A DNA stretch of 64,000 nucleotides. Origin: Stemphylium vesicarium. Taxonomy: Eukaryota; Ascomycota; Dothideomycetes; Pleosporales; Pleosporaceae. The position numbers and the translations under genes were made by a program. The notes below the pieces were generated by a model. That model did no database searches and was not told where the DNA came from. It worked only from the letters and a program-made list of their open reading frames with translations. Shown one piece after another: positions 44,708 through 55,546 of this stretch. The stretch is from positions 1 to 64,000 of the forward strand of contig QXCR01000130.1 of the NCBI GenBank assembly GCA_004380135.1. The letters are read 5' to 3'. Within the stretch, counting starts at the first letter, position 1, and each line of letters starts with the position of its first letter.

Positions 44708-46343
44708 TCAAGAGAATGAATAGTAGAAAGCCCGCACTTGCGGACCCTGGCCACCAAATATCCTTCGAGGAAACGCCGTCACCTCTAGCCCCTCCAACGT
44801 TCGGGCTCTGCTCACTGCCTTGAATTAGCTTAATGCAGTAGAACTTTTCCGATGACGACACGTACAGACGACATATGTTTGACTGGGTTCAAAGACCTTT
44901 GCAAGTTTCACTTTGACCTTGTCCAGTGACATACCCTACGAAGTAACGTTAGCGGGCCGCAATAGTCGGGCGAATACACGATGTACGTACCTGAGCTTTA
45001 TGCACAGTAATTGCACAGCCAGCCATGAGCGGAAATCTGGGTTCGCGACAAGAGACTATACTGCGGGCTGTCGCCAATCTCATTCACAGCGCAGTCCGCA
45101 TAAATGGTCCTTTCCAGCCCATTGTCAAACTGCACTATAGGCTATGGTTGTCTATTGTTGTCTCTTTCTGCAAAGATTTTGATCTCCTCTTGGTGATACC
45201 TCGCATACGAGCCCATGGGTGACTGAGCATCTCCGATGGCAGGGCCATCATCGCTACCACGGCCCTTTTTGGGCAGTCTGGCTGGGTCATATTCCTCGAA
45301 CCTAACAATCGTGCCTTGTGATCCGTTCACCAAGCCGATATCAGGGTCCAAGTTGTGCTGCAATACAACCCGCATGTCCTGCTTGAACTGCAGATAAGGC
45401 TCGTAGCGATGGTTTTTCTGATACCGCAATTAGCTTTCCATTGTTTGTAACTAATGCAACGACTCACGAGCTCTTTGAGGACAGCACCTTCCCTGTATTC
45501 ATATTTCCTCAGCTCAGGCTGCTTTTGACGGTGGTCTTGTCCCCATTTGAAGTAATCTATGCATGTGAAACGATAAGGTCGGGTCCGAAGCTCGTTGATG
45601 CACGCTTTATTGATGCGTTCAACATCATTGCGAAGCGGAAAAATCTTGACAACCTTTTCGGTGTTGCAAGAATGATCCAAGAGTATGCGAGCGTGCTCGT
45701 CAGAGATGTCGATATCTGCACACAATCAGTCGATGTTGGATGCAACGTAGCATCGGAAGCTGTACCTCGTCGGATAGATTGTAGAATCCGAATAAATGTT
45801 TCATCATTTTGCCTAAAGATCTTGGACAGATTGATGTGGACAAAGTCGCATTCCTATGAAAATCAACGTTTTATCCAGGCGTATGCAAGTCGATGTGCTT
45901 ACCTTCCACGCAAGACTACAGAAGGCCCACATGTCCCTCTCATGGGAAACGGTTTGTCGGCAGGTCTGCTTTGGGCACCGGTACTGACCGCCACCCTCCG
46001 GCATGAGGTCTTTCCCAAATTCAAAGCAGTTCTGGGAAGGCTTGACGGGAGCCAGTTGGCAAAACTGTGTACTAGCTTAGCTTCTGTACAGTGCGTGAAT
46101 ACCATTATACTCACGTCACCTGTCACGACGAGCTGAACGCTACCAAAGGGCTTCTTTGAGTTTCGCACGGCTTTGAGCACTTCGTTCAGGCGCGTGAAGA
46201 AGATGTTCTCGCACATGCTGATCTCGTTAATGACGAGGACATCTGTCTCGTTCATTCATTTCCACACTTTCTTTCCGTGTGCCTTTGTCTAGATATCCTC
46301 CTAAGATGTCTTAACGTCAGGCACAACCCAGCCAGCATAAGAC

Positions 46344-46580
46344 CTGAGTACACATTGTAAGCCCAGGGCACCTTGCATGGTCACGTGGATTATCCACCAG
46401 CCAATCAGCCCACCAGTTTATGTATATAAACCTACGTCACAGACCTCTCGGTCATTAGAACACAGAACACTACACTTTACAATACACCTTACATCACACT
46501 TTGTCTCCTGCTCCTAACTGCTTACACACATTAGCAGATGATGACAAGATTACGTGCAGGAATGGGAAGAATATCCATAC
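46344..46580 (-). other. First intron of the PIF1 relic, enlarged by an LTR
   Basis: The donor gtatgg at 46580 and acceptor actcag at 46344 join TLW to SYAGW in perfect phase. Total length is 237 nt. Removing the 171-bp LTR and one 5-bp duplicate leaves 61 nt, matching the other introns. Confidence 0.8.
46351..46531. mobile_element. Solo LTR with target-site duplication
   Basis: A 171-bp element at 46356-46526 starts TGTAAGC and ends GCTTACA, perfect 7-bp inverted ends with TG...CA termini. It is flanked by identical 5-bp CACAT repeats at 46351-46355 and 46527-46531. Inside, on the plus strand, are a CCAAT box (near 46402) and a TATA box (tatataaa near 46423), as expected for LTR U3/R. No second copy or internal retrotransposon region is present, so it is a solo LTR left by recombination. 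Its family cannot be fixed from 171 bp. Confidence 0.9.
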
Positions 46581-46974
46581 CAGAGGGTCATGCCATTCAC
46601 ATTCAAAGCAGCAAGATTCGTGGGCGCAAAAATGCGTACCCTCTTGTTGAACTCGGGCGACTGCAGCCTTTTGACGAATGCGCGCAGGATAGTAGACTTC
46701 CCGCAGCCAGCGGAACCGGTATAGAAGACGTTTCGCCCGTCTAGAATGCAATCAACGACTTGTTGCTGCTCCTTGCTCATGGGGGGCTTAGCCTCCTCAG
46801 GCGCACCGGCAGCTCCCTCCTGGGGGTCATTCCCCCGAAGTCCGGTTCAGGGCTCTCATCCATCTCAAAGGCGGCATGATGCGATCCTTGCGCCCGCAAA
46901 AGTTCGACCGGTTGACGAGCGACACGTTTGCTGTCAAACTTATAGTGCGACAAGGTTGCTTTTCGCTTGGGCAT

Positions 46975-47872
46975 CTTGTCCGGCGATGATCAATGCACGA
47001 GAAGAGGAGGCGACGGCTCTCTCTTAAGACTCGTCTGACAAGATGAGACGCGACGCGTCAATGAGTAAGCGTGGACTAGCTAGGTTTAGCGGGATTAATC
47101 CTTGCCCATCCTCCTCGCGATACGTCATATTCTCAGTCTTGATAGCAATCTATCGCGGTCGAGTAATTCGCTGACGCTGAGCACGACTTGCGCGTAGGAC
47201 ATATATGGGGGCCCAATGCGGCCATATCCGGCGCTTTGAAAGTCGTTCGCGGCTCCGCAAAATTCGAGCCATTGGATGGCGTGCGGCCCGCTGGCGTGGC
47301 AATAGCGGGACTTGCAGGCACAAGGCGGCGTCAGCGAGGGGAAGTCCATATCGATGCCATCCTTACGAGAATACGAGACAATGATCTTTCCACCTGAATC
47401 ACGCATTGCATGTCTTTGGGCTGATCACTAAGTTGTGGCGTCGATGAAAGCATCATGTAAGATGGCACACAATGAAGGGGTGGGCTATGGCCCGTACGCA
47501 CCCGCCAGTAGCAGCATTGTCTTCAATCCTGCACAAGTACCTGGCACTCAGGGCATGGAATGTAATAATTTGATTGCTGTAGGCTGATCTCCGACGCCGA
47601 ACAAATGAACAGGAAATCTATCGCAAGACGCCTTCTATTCCTACCAACACCAGTGATGTGTGTGCTGACCATCCCCCAAGGTTTCGTACTCCACATCAGA
47701 CCAAGAACTTCCCGCGTGTTCCTTCGTCTTTCACTGGCTGCTGTGCTGCAAGTTCTGCTTTTCGCAGCTTCTTCGTGGCAGGAGGTGAGGCTCCAGGTGT
47801 TGTGCCGGCTTCGAATTGTCAGCATCGTGGTCAACAGCGCAACTTCTTTAAGAGCGGCTCACCAGATCTCAA
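46975..47872. other. Intergenic between PIF1 relic and coiled-coil gene
   Basis: About 0.9 kb. It contains a protein-like minus-strand frame at 47125-47406 (listed separately). The rest has no recognised feature. Confidence 0.4.
47125..47406 (-). CDS. Small unrecognised ORF, possibly a gene fragment
   Basis: 93 codons with protein-like composition: a Cys/His stretch (CACKSRYCHASG), then aromatic and hydrophobic residues (IQWLEFCGAAN, PPYMSYAQVVLSVSELLD). It lies just upstream of the PIF1 relic on the same strand. No family is recognised. It could be a fragment of a repeated gene. The start is uncertain. Confidence 0.25.
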   Translation of the reverse strand: MRDSGGKIIVSYSRKDGIDMDFPSLTPPCACKSRYCHASGPHAIQWLEFCGAANDFQSAGYGRIGPPYMSYAQVVLSVSELLDRDRLLSRLRI

Positions 47873-48465
47873 TTACCCTCGCGATTCGTACTGCTTAAGC
47901 TTTAAGATGAGACGATTGTTCTCCTCGTTGAGCTTATGGAACTTTTCGCGCTCTTTGTCGAGCTTTTCTGACACTTCTTTGAGTAGCCTTTCAGGTACCA
48001 TCCTGACGGGTTCAGGCCTCGGGGCAGGTGTAACATCGGGCCTTGCCTCCAGAAAGTCCCTGATTCTACGGATGACAAAGTCAATGGTCACGCCTGCTTT
48101 GAGTGCGTTCTCGATTCCCTCTTCACGTTCATCGAGTGGCGCCTGAAACTTGCGCGGAAGTCCTCTAATTGGGTAGAGATTGATCAAGCGTCGGCGCAGT
48201 TCTTTTGTAATTCCCTTTAGTTCATGGTATTCTTTCTCTAGGTTATCAGATTCATTGACGCGCTTGTACATTATCGATAGGGCGCCGTATGTCGTGCGAC
48301 ATCCTATGTAATCCTGGCATTTAAATGACTCGGAAGGGAGGAGGAGGGCCTCCATGTCTAAGTTAAGTAAGCAAGCGCCACTTGTGGTGCTCATGTGAGT
48401 GATCACTCACCTTCGATGATTTTCCCGATCCTTGCGTGGCCGCAGGCGTTCTGAGGTGAGTTCAT
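47873..48465 (-). CDS. Hypothetical coiled-coil protein
   Basis: Not recognised. Exons 48465-48411 and 48357-47873, with a 53-nt intron (gtgagt...aacttag), give 179 residues. The N-terminus has MNSPQNACGHARIGKII, a middle portion is helical (MYKRVNESDNLEKEYHELK), and the C-terminal 45 residues are a likely coiled coil (ERLLKEVSEKLDKEREKF, LNEENNRLILKLKQY). The C-terminal heptads resemble an assembly or scaffold region. The intron fits by phase and consensus. The longer upstream frame to 48762 begins inside the neighbouring gene's 3' end and is less likely. Confidence 0.6.
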
Positions 48466-48758
48466 CGTGACGGTAGAGCTATGATTTTGGCCGCCGCGGA
48501 GTGGGTATGGTTGCGGCGCTTGGCGCAAGAGTGAGTTGAGCCTAAGCGTTGGATTTGCGCGTAGTGGAGAGGTGTTGGAATTTTTTCTTGGAAGGTACAA
48601 GCACAAAAGCAGATCCATTGTGGAGAAACGGGTTTGATACCTGCGCTTTCTGGCCCTCGCTGGTACTTTCCACGCTTGCCCATGGTTCGTGAAACTCGAA
48701 AACACCATGAAAGACAATAGCTTGCCGCAGATCCCATAGAAAAAGTGAAGTGCCAGGT

Positions 48759-50689
48759 TCAATCATCCAGGTAACTATCACCTCTGAAGCTTGCACTAGG
48801 TTTCGTAGCACAAGCGATGGTAAGCACCATCTTTGTCTTGTAGCGATCGCACTCATCACGGATATCCTTGTGTGCCCAGAACCACTCATCACCCTGTTCT
48901 GTGTGCATGAACCTGCCGTATAAATCTTGGTAGAAGTGTCGACCAAGGAAAGCCATCATCTTCGTGTTGTCGAGCGTGTCTTGCGGCGTAGGAGTAGAGA
49001 TGGCGACACCAAAAGTGTGCGACGGAGCGGGTGCTGTTTTAGCTATTGCCTTTGGTGGCTGCGCAGGAAGCGCTATACGTGCACGGCGGATGTTCTCAAG
49101 TCCCACGATCTCCATTGTGTCGAGAACCGTATCGGAGGCTTGCTTGCTTACTCCACTGGACTCTAGTCGGCAAGATAGGTTCTCGTCGACCCATGAAGAC
49201 ATTTTAGGTCCTTCGCAGCTCATGTGCGCATCGACCGACAGTATTTCAATCTGCCCGCCAGGTTTGAGCACACGCATGCAATCAAAGAATGAGCGAGCCC
49301 ACTCGTCGTTTCGAAGAACAGTGGTAACAGAACGCGAAATGATGGCATCGAAGTAGTTGTCTGGAAAGGGCGTTGGTGAAGAAGGAGAAGGAACGTAGAG
49401 CGAATGATGGTTCAAGGGCGCCGGGTGAGCCGTAGCAGGCGGTGCCTTTTTCGAGGACAGAGTGTACACAGTGACTGTGGGGTAACGACTTGCAAGTATC
49501 CACCCGTCAGCTGTGAAAATTAGTATCGGCTGGCCAATTTGTCATGAGCAGGAACGTACCTATGGAGCCATGTATTTGCAGTATTCTCCTTTGGTCTCCA
49601 GGACGACTACCAACGAGCAACTCGTGCGCGGGTGACTGCAAGGACTTATTTTGGGTCAGACGTTGGTAAGCCGTCAGTGCCCACAAGCGCTTCTCGAACA
49701 TGATCTCCTGGAAGCTTTCGTCGTCGTCAAGGCCTTCCCATTCTTCGCTCAGACGAGCGGACATGATGCGTGTACTAGCGCTATCAATCTTGGCCAATGC
49801 GCGCGCGAATGGCGACTGAGCGGCTCTCGCGCTCTGTTCGCGTTCACTGCTTTGTCTGCTTCCCGTCCGCGAACCTCGCTCGACTGCCTCGAACACTGGA
49901 CCTTGGCCGAGGTGTTGAGATTTGGCAGATACACTCGAATACCGAAGGTCATCAGGGAAGTCCTCTGAGATAGCAGTCTCATAGCCAGATGTGGCGGAAA
50001 AGACGCTGTGATTCGAATGTGTGGTACTAGCCGGGTTGGATGAAGCGCGAGAGCTAAGGGAGTATTGTGATTTCCTGTCTTTACGTCGTGTAAGCATACC
50101 GTGGAAGCACAGGTCTAATCGATTACGGTAGGAGCTGAGGCGAATAACACATACCTGGAATGTTGACAGGGCTGAGTAATCCCGAAGAAGGCGTTGAAGG
50201 AAGTCCACCAGTAGGTGGAGGAGATGGCAGTGGGCTCAATGGTGGTGGGAAGCGTTGCGGTTGTAGGGGCCGAGTCTGCTTTTCACACTGCTGTGATGGC
50301 GGCCTTGGAAATACATGGTCCTGCACATCTAGGGGAGCAGTTGGAGGTGTCGGCCCTTGATCAAGTTCTACATCTGGCTTTGGCTCTCCCGTAACCTCCT
50401 TCGGGGAAGGAGTGTTGTTGGTGGTTGACAGCGGTGAGATCTCTTGCACGCCTTTCTTGCTACTCTTACTGAACCAGCTGCTGAAGCCGCTCTTCTCTCC
50501 TGACTTTGAAATGGACGAACTGGATGCATCTTGACGTTTGCTGTTGGCTGCTATGCTGTTCGCGCTTCCAGAGGACTGCGAAGTTGACGTAGATGATCGT
50601 CGGGTGGCATTTTCTTCCTTCGCTCGCCGTACTTTGCGCGCCCCTACGGTCTCTGCGTGCTGGGGAGGGACATCAAAAGTTGGAAACAT
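48759..50689 (-). CDS. Methyltransferase-like protein with long disordered N-terminus
   Basis: Three exons (50689-50155, 50114-49560, 49510-48759), with introns of 40 and 49 nt, give 613 residues. Residues 1-320 are disordered and Ser/Pro-rich. The C-terminal 270 residues look like a class I SAM methyltransferase: strand I RILQIHGSIADG, strand II VTVYTLS, a loop with FPDNYFDAIISRSV, then a post-strand helix DEWARSFFDCMRVLKPGGQIEIL. The usual GxGxG of motif I is eroded to HGSIADG, so SAM binding may be weak or lost. Other motifs (DAIISR and LKPGGQ) are kept. The 40-nt first intron is short and needs checking. Role unknown. Confidence 0.75.
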
Positions 50690-52181
50690 CTTGACTACTC
50701 AATGCGCGTCTACCATTATTCCCCGGCGGGGGATCTTCACTTGACGATACTTGTAAATTCTCCAGATAACGGGAGTGGCCCAAACGCCCACCATCATCCC
50801 TTAGACTAGCCACCGACCGGTAATATCTTCCATTCTCGCCAACCGTGTCAGCTAGCGCTCATACGAGGTCCTCAACGTGGGCATGTCCGTGGGTCGTCGA
50901 TTGGGGACGCCTGACAGGCCAGGAACGCCCCGGTGGGTTCCGCCGATAAAAAGCCGAGGTAAGCGAGAATCCCATCTTTTGCCGGACCAGATAGCGATCG
51001 ACAGCAGTGACCTTCCACAACCCACTTGGATGGGTATACCATTAGCGAACCAGAGGGGCCATGAATGATGCGCAATCGATGCACCCGGCACCTGGCAATA
51101 CAACTGTTGCGCAAGCATGTCACTCCAGACGAGCCAAGATGACTCTTACATGGAACAGCTACATGGGGACTACCTCGCGAAGGCTAAGCTCCGAAGACGC
51201 AACACCAGCCACAAACTCAGGGCGCGCATTGAACGGCACTTGTACCGCCCATGTTCTATTACCATGATTCCAAGACACGGCAAATCAGATACCCAAGCAA
51301 CGAAAGTCGTGGGTCCAATCGATCGTTGGGACCTTCCACGACTCGTTAGAGCCTCTTGAGCGACCCGGCAGTCAGGTACCTTTCGTAAGTACTGTAACCA
51401 CATCCGACTCTTGGACCGGTGCTTGGACCTTGTGGAAACTCAGCTTAATTGGATTCGCCATCTTGCGCAAGAGTTTTCTCGAAGACCACGGAACAATCGC
51501 TAATGTCATCCACCTATGAGATCATATCGCTGAGCCGTCTTGCATTTCCTGCAACAAATAATTTCAACTGAGCAGTCAAACCCTGTGGCTTTACAAGGAT
51601 ACTCCAAGTATCATCTGGTACGCTACTTCAACATCGCGAATGCTCACAAGACCAGACTTCGCATCCATTCTGTGGTGGCTTTTCGTCACTGATAATGGAT
51701 TGTGGATCAAGTGGACATAGTCCACATCCCGAAGCCGACGACTACCTTAGTGTTGGCGTCAAATCCAAGACCGACGGCTCTCGAATGGCGCGCCGCGGTC
51801 GCATTGTGCCGAGAGACGGCTCAGATGCACATGAAACGCACGCAAGCACACTTGGCCGTTTGACTTGCCTTCACGGAGCAAAAGGCTGTTAGGCGTCTAG
51901 CCGCTAATGACTTGCTCAATCAGTCTTCTCTTCCGATTGCGGAGTGCACCCAATGTGGCCTACGATGCACTCCATATGGGATCGCTATGGCCACCTGCAT
52001 GACAAGGACACGGCTGCTGCGGGCTTCCCCTTGCACTAAGTATGACCTCCAGGTTTTACTGTTGGCTTTGGTGTACGACACGGCTATATTTGAGGGGAAG
52101 TCGCAGGAGTGCTCTGGTATTCAGCGGCCTTGACATTCTCAATCACTCCGTCTCACTCGTTTTGTTTATTCCACGACGATA
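50690..52181. other. Divergent intergenic region
   Basis: About 1.5 kb between the methyltransferase-like gene (minus) and the purine permease (plus). Only short overlapping open frames. A GATAA site just before 52182 could serve nitrogen control of the permease. No mobile element ends seen. Confidence 0.5.
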
Positions 52182-54048
52182 ATGGGTTTTATCGAACGAA
52201 AGAAAGCTGCCCTCAATGATAAGGTGTCTGCCTCGTTCGTGGGCAGATACTTCCACCTCGATGGATCAAGCCATGTACGTTGAGCTTAGATCTCAATTGC
52301 ACTTCATGATACTGACTATGCAAGCCCAATGCCATCAAGAATGCGCGATTTACTACCGAAATCCGTGCTGGTCTAACAACTTTTTTCACCATGGCATACA
52401 TTATCGCCGTCAATGTGAGTACTTCGCGATGGACACCGAGCGGCATAGATATGGTTCACTGACATAATTACCCCACCAGGCATCAGTCCTTACAGACTCG
52501 GGGGCAACCTGCGTCTGCAACGATCCTATCGACCCAACCTGCAGTGACAACGAAGCCTACTCCCTCTGCCTCCTCGAGATAAACCGTGACTTCGTCACTG
52601 CTACCGCTGCAATCGCAGCGCTCGGATCGTTCCTGATGGGCATCATGGCGAACCTTCCCGTCGCACTGGCGCCAGCCATGGGTTTGAATGCCTACCTAGC
52701 ATACCAGATTGTCGGTTACCACGGCACTGGCCCGATCGACTACCGTGTAGCCATGACAGCGGTTTTCGTTGAAGGGTTCATCTTCGTTGCTCTTTCCCTC
52801 GCCGGTATCCGTCAATGGCTCGCTCGCATCATTCCTGCTTCTATCAAAGTGGCGTGTGGTGCTGGTATCGGTCTCTTTCTTACCTTGATCGGCCTCTCGT
52901 ACTCTGCTGGAATCGGTGCCATCACCGGCGCCAAGGCAACGCCTCTGGACCTAGGAGGCTGCCCAAATGAGTATCTCGACCCGGACACCGGTGCCTGTCT
53001 TTCACACAAGGCGACCAATCCGACCATGTGGCTCGGCTTCCTTGTCGGAGGTGTATTCACCGCATTGTTGATGACATACAAAGTCCGTGGCTCGATGATC
53101 GTCGGTATCGCGTTGGTGTCAATTTTCTCCTGGCCTCGCGATACATCCATCACTTACTTCCCCCGTACGGTGGTTGGAGACAGTCGCTTCAACTTTTTCA
53201 AGAACGTCGTTGCATTCCACCCCATCCAGAACACCCTGCTTGCGCAAGACTGGGATCTATCAAATGTTGGTGGGCAGTTTGCTTTGGCTGTCTTCACCAT
53301 GCTCTACGTCGATATTCTTGATGCGACAGGCACTCTTTACTCGATGGCGCGCTTCTCAGGCGTTGTGGACCCCGACACGGGCGACTTCCCTCGCAGCACT
53401 ATCGCCTACAGTGCTGATGCCATCGCCATCTCAATTGGTTCGCTCTTCGGGTCTTCCCCCGTCACTGCCTTTGTCGAGTCCGGCGTAAGTAGCCACTTCC
53501 CCTGTTCCTAAGCACACCGTCACTAACACATGTAGGCTGGTATCCAAGAAGGCGGTCGCACGGGCCTGACGGCAATCACTACCGGCATCTGCTTTTTTAT
53601 CTCTCTCTTCTTCGCCCCCATCTTTGCTTCCATTCCACCCTGGGCCACTGGTGGAGCTCTTATCTTGGTCGGCTGCATGATGATGCGCGGTGTTCTTGCC
53701 ATCAACTGGAATTACCCCGGCGATTCTATCCCCGCGTTTGTCACGTTGATGTTCATGCCCTTTTCCTATTCCATCGCGTATGGGCTCATCGCAGGTATCA
53801 TATGCTACGCCGTCATCAACACCACTACGTGGGCTGTGGGCAAGATCTCGGGTGGACGTCTGCTCCCCCCTGACTATGACAACAAAGAGTACTGGAGCAT
53901 CCGTTCCGACTCACCTCGCGCCCAACCGTGGTTTATCCGCGCAATGAAAGGAGACAAGCAGTTCTGGAGACCCCAGGATACGGATTCATTCGAGCTGGAG
54001 TCAACAGAGGCTCGTGTAGAGACTATTATTACAGCCACAAAGGTTTAG
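52182..54048 (+). CDS. AzgA-type purine (hypoxanthine/guanine/adenine) permease
   Basis: Nucleobase:proton symporter of the NAT-related AzgA group. Four exons (52182-52274, 52325-52414, 52480-53484, 53536-54048), with introns of 50, 65 and 51 nt, give 566 residues. Marks are RAGLTTFFTMAYIIAVNA in TM1, DSGATC, PVALAPAMGLNAYLAYQ (TM3), VDILDATGTLY, GSSPVTAFVESGAGIQEGGRTGLTA across a splice, and GALILVGCMMM. Cytoplasmic C-terminus is acidic. Exon joins keep phase throughout. It probably supplies purines as nitrogen or for salvage. Nitrogen control through GATA sites is likely in this family but only suggested here. Confidence 0.94.
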
Positions 54049-54181
54049 TCAACGACTTCCGCTGCCTGTTCATCAACATTTGATACATCGATTCGCGCAT
54101 TCTCTTCACGATACCATGTTTTCCTTGATGCTTTATGCATCCATTTACATTTCAATAGACTGATCAAGACTATTTATTACA

Positions 54182-55240
54182 CTATTTGTAAAATACCAAG
54201 CATCTTACCTCGATACTCTGTCTTCCGGGTGCATCTTCAGGTGTGTTCGGGTCCGCAAAAGCAGTGTGTGGCGTCCTTACTGCCAAACCCTTCTTCCCCA
54301 TAGGCATACCCTCACCGAAGCTATCAAAGCACTTGAGCAGCATTACCTCCTCAGGCGTCATGTCCTTTTGGTAATAGAACTTGTGCTTCTCATTCGGCGC
54401 CACGGACATGGTTTCTCCCTTGACCTCGTACCCCTCGGTGGAAGTATAGCTGTTAGGATCGGGGAGCTTCTCTTTACCCCTGTCGTCCACATCGACGGAG
54501 TCCGCTCGCTTGGGGTACATGAGATCTGTAGCCACGAAGTCTGAGGGAGAAGTCGTGCTCCAGTCGATTACAGCGAGAGGGTGGTCCGAGGCCGGGTTCT
54601 GAATGGGCCGCCATACGTTGATGATTTGGTAGCGGCCTTTGACGAGTTCATCCGCCTCTTCTTGCGACAAATGGCGACGGACACGTGCTTCTGCCGCGCC
54701 GGGGGTTTGATCGACGTGGACTTGCTGGACGGGTTGACGTGGAGAGTTCTTGTCTCGCCGCCTTATGGTGTGGTCGAAGATGACGACTTTCTTAACATCA
54801 GGAAGCTTGTTGCGGAGTAACGATTCGACTTCGGCGTAGTACTCGTTTCTTACTACTGCATCATCGGTGAAGAGCTTTTCTTTGGCGGGATACTGGTAGA
54901 CTGCGAAGCCCGAGTTGTCGGTATTGAACTCCTGTTCTCGGCCGCGAAGGTTATACACAGGACGTTCGTGCCATTGATGGCTGAAGGAGGTGCCAGGCCC
55001 ATCGACCTTGGCCCATGGCTTGCCTGTGTAAGAGTTTGTGTCGATGTGGGAGAAGCTTGCGGTAGTCATTTTGGGTGTTTGAAAGCTGGATGATTGGCGA
55101 AACGAATGAGGTCTGAAAGTGGAGTTTATGTATGCTTTGCTGGTGTTGGAGTTGCTTAGAAATGGTAGATGACGCCATCTTGGACTTTGGCCAATGTGTT
55201 GGAGATGTGACCAATCAGATCTCCGCAAAACTTGAGCCAT
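54182..55240 (-). CDS. CmcJ/AsaB-like protein (GA4 desaturase/7-alpha-cephem methoxylase-type family)
   Basis: Single exon. The frame runs 352 residues from 55240, but the ATG at 55069 (295 residues, MTTASFSH...) fits the family length better. The 57 residues before it could be 5' UTR or a mitochondrial-type leader (Arg, Ser, no acids at the very start). Family marks are the VVIFDHTIRRRDK strand, VHVDQTPGAAEARVRRHL (with the HxD pair of the metal site), YQIINVWRPI, HPLAVIDW and MTPEEVMLLKCFDS near the end, then PHTAFADP. Such proteins occur in secondary-metabolite clusters as well as alone. No cluster is seen here. Activity on a small metabolite is inferred. Confidence 0.85.
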   Translation of the reverse strand: MAQVLRRSDWSHLQHIGQSPRWRHLPFLSNSNTSKAYINSTFRPHSFRQSSSFQTPKMTTASFSHIDTNSYTGKPWAKVDGPGTSFSHQWHERPVYNLRGREQEFNTDNSGFAVYQYPAKEKLFTDDAVVRNEYYAEVESLLRNKLPDVKKVVIFDHTIRRRDKNSPRQPVQQVHVDQTPGAAEARVRRHLSQEEADELVKGRYQIINVWRPIQNPASDHPLAVIDWSTTSPSDFVATDLMYPKRADSVDVDDRGKEKLPDPNSYTSTEGYEVKGETMSVAPNEKHKFYYQKDMTPEEVMLLKCFDSFGEGMPMGKKGLAVRTPHTAFADPNTPEDAPGRQSIEVRCLVFYK

Positions 55241-55546
55241 TATGCGTTCGCAGAAAGTTCGCGGAAAGTTCGCTCGCTTAGTGGCAAAAAAAGGCGAGAT
55301 GGTTCGATGGAATTGAAACTTTGATTCCGATGCAGGAAGGAGTCTCGTGCTTGTTATATTCTCCGAGGTCTAAAGGTTTCTTACTAAGACGAGTGACGGC
55401 ATACGTAAGAGTTGCTTCGTCATGAAGGCATGAGGCCATTCGGACTCTGCTCGGCTCCGATTGGCTGGCGCATCTTTCCCCGCAGCCCAGCTACGAGACA
55501 GCCCATGCCGTCACTGTGAGGCGAACTTCACATCTCATCCCAAAAC
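55241..55546. other. Divergent intergenic
   Basis: 306 bases shared by the CmcJ-like gene and the F-box gene. Nothing else recognised. Confidence 0.5.

Larger units (their letters stand above)
44708..46974 (-). pseudogene. Decayed PIF1-family DNA helicase gene
   Basis: The eight-exon PIF1 layout is readable, with seven introns (46580-46344, 46114-46065, 45902-45854, 45765-45716, 45467-45418, 44990-44936, 44869-44819). Helicase motifs are Walker A GSAGCGKST, the PTNLAALNV segment, a Walker B-like VINEISM (usual D now N), VVTGDFCQLAPV across a splice, PLRNDVERIN, and a C-terminal TVHKAQG/SRARTLEGLEVTAF end. Damage: a missing base in a G run at 46832-46836, stops at 46301-46303, 46289-46291, 46256-46258 and 45142-45144, and an extra base near 45033-45035. 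All four stops are explicable by C-to-T or G-to-A changes, as RIP makes. Exon-intron structure is otherwise intact, so loss is recent. PIF1 helicases unwind G-quadruplex and RNA:DNA structures. This copy should not make one. Confidence 0.85.

Noticed and set aside
46356..46526. Plus-strand promoter of an unknown gene inside the PIF1 locus
   Set aside because: The CCAAT and TATA boxes are explained by the solo LTR, and downstream plus-strand sequence is antisense to the helicase.
44708..46974. Helitron (helicase plus Rep) transposon
   Set aside because: Only a stand-alone PIF1 helicase is visible. There is no Rep domain, no TC...CTRR ends and no hairpin end.
52182..55240. Secondary-metabolite cluster around the CmcJ-like gene
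   Set aside because: No synthase, synthetase or tailoring genes nearby, and the neighbours are a purine permease and an F-box protein.
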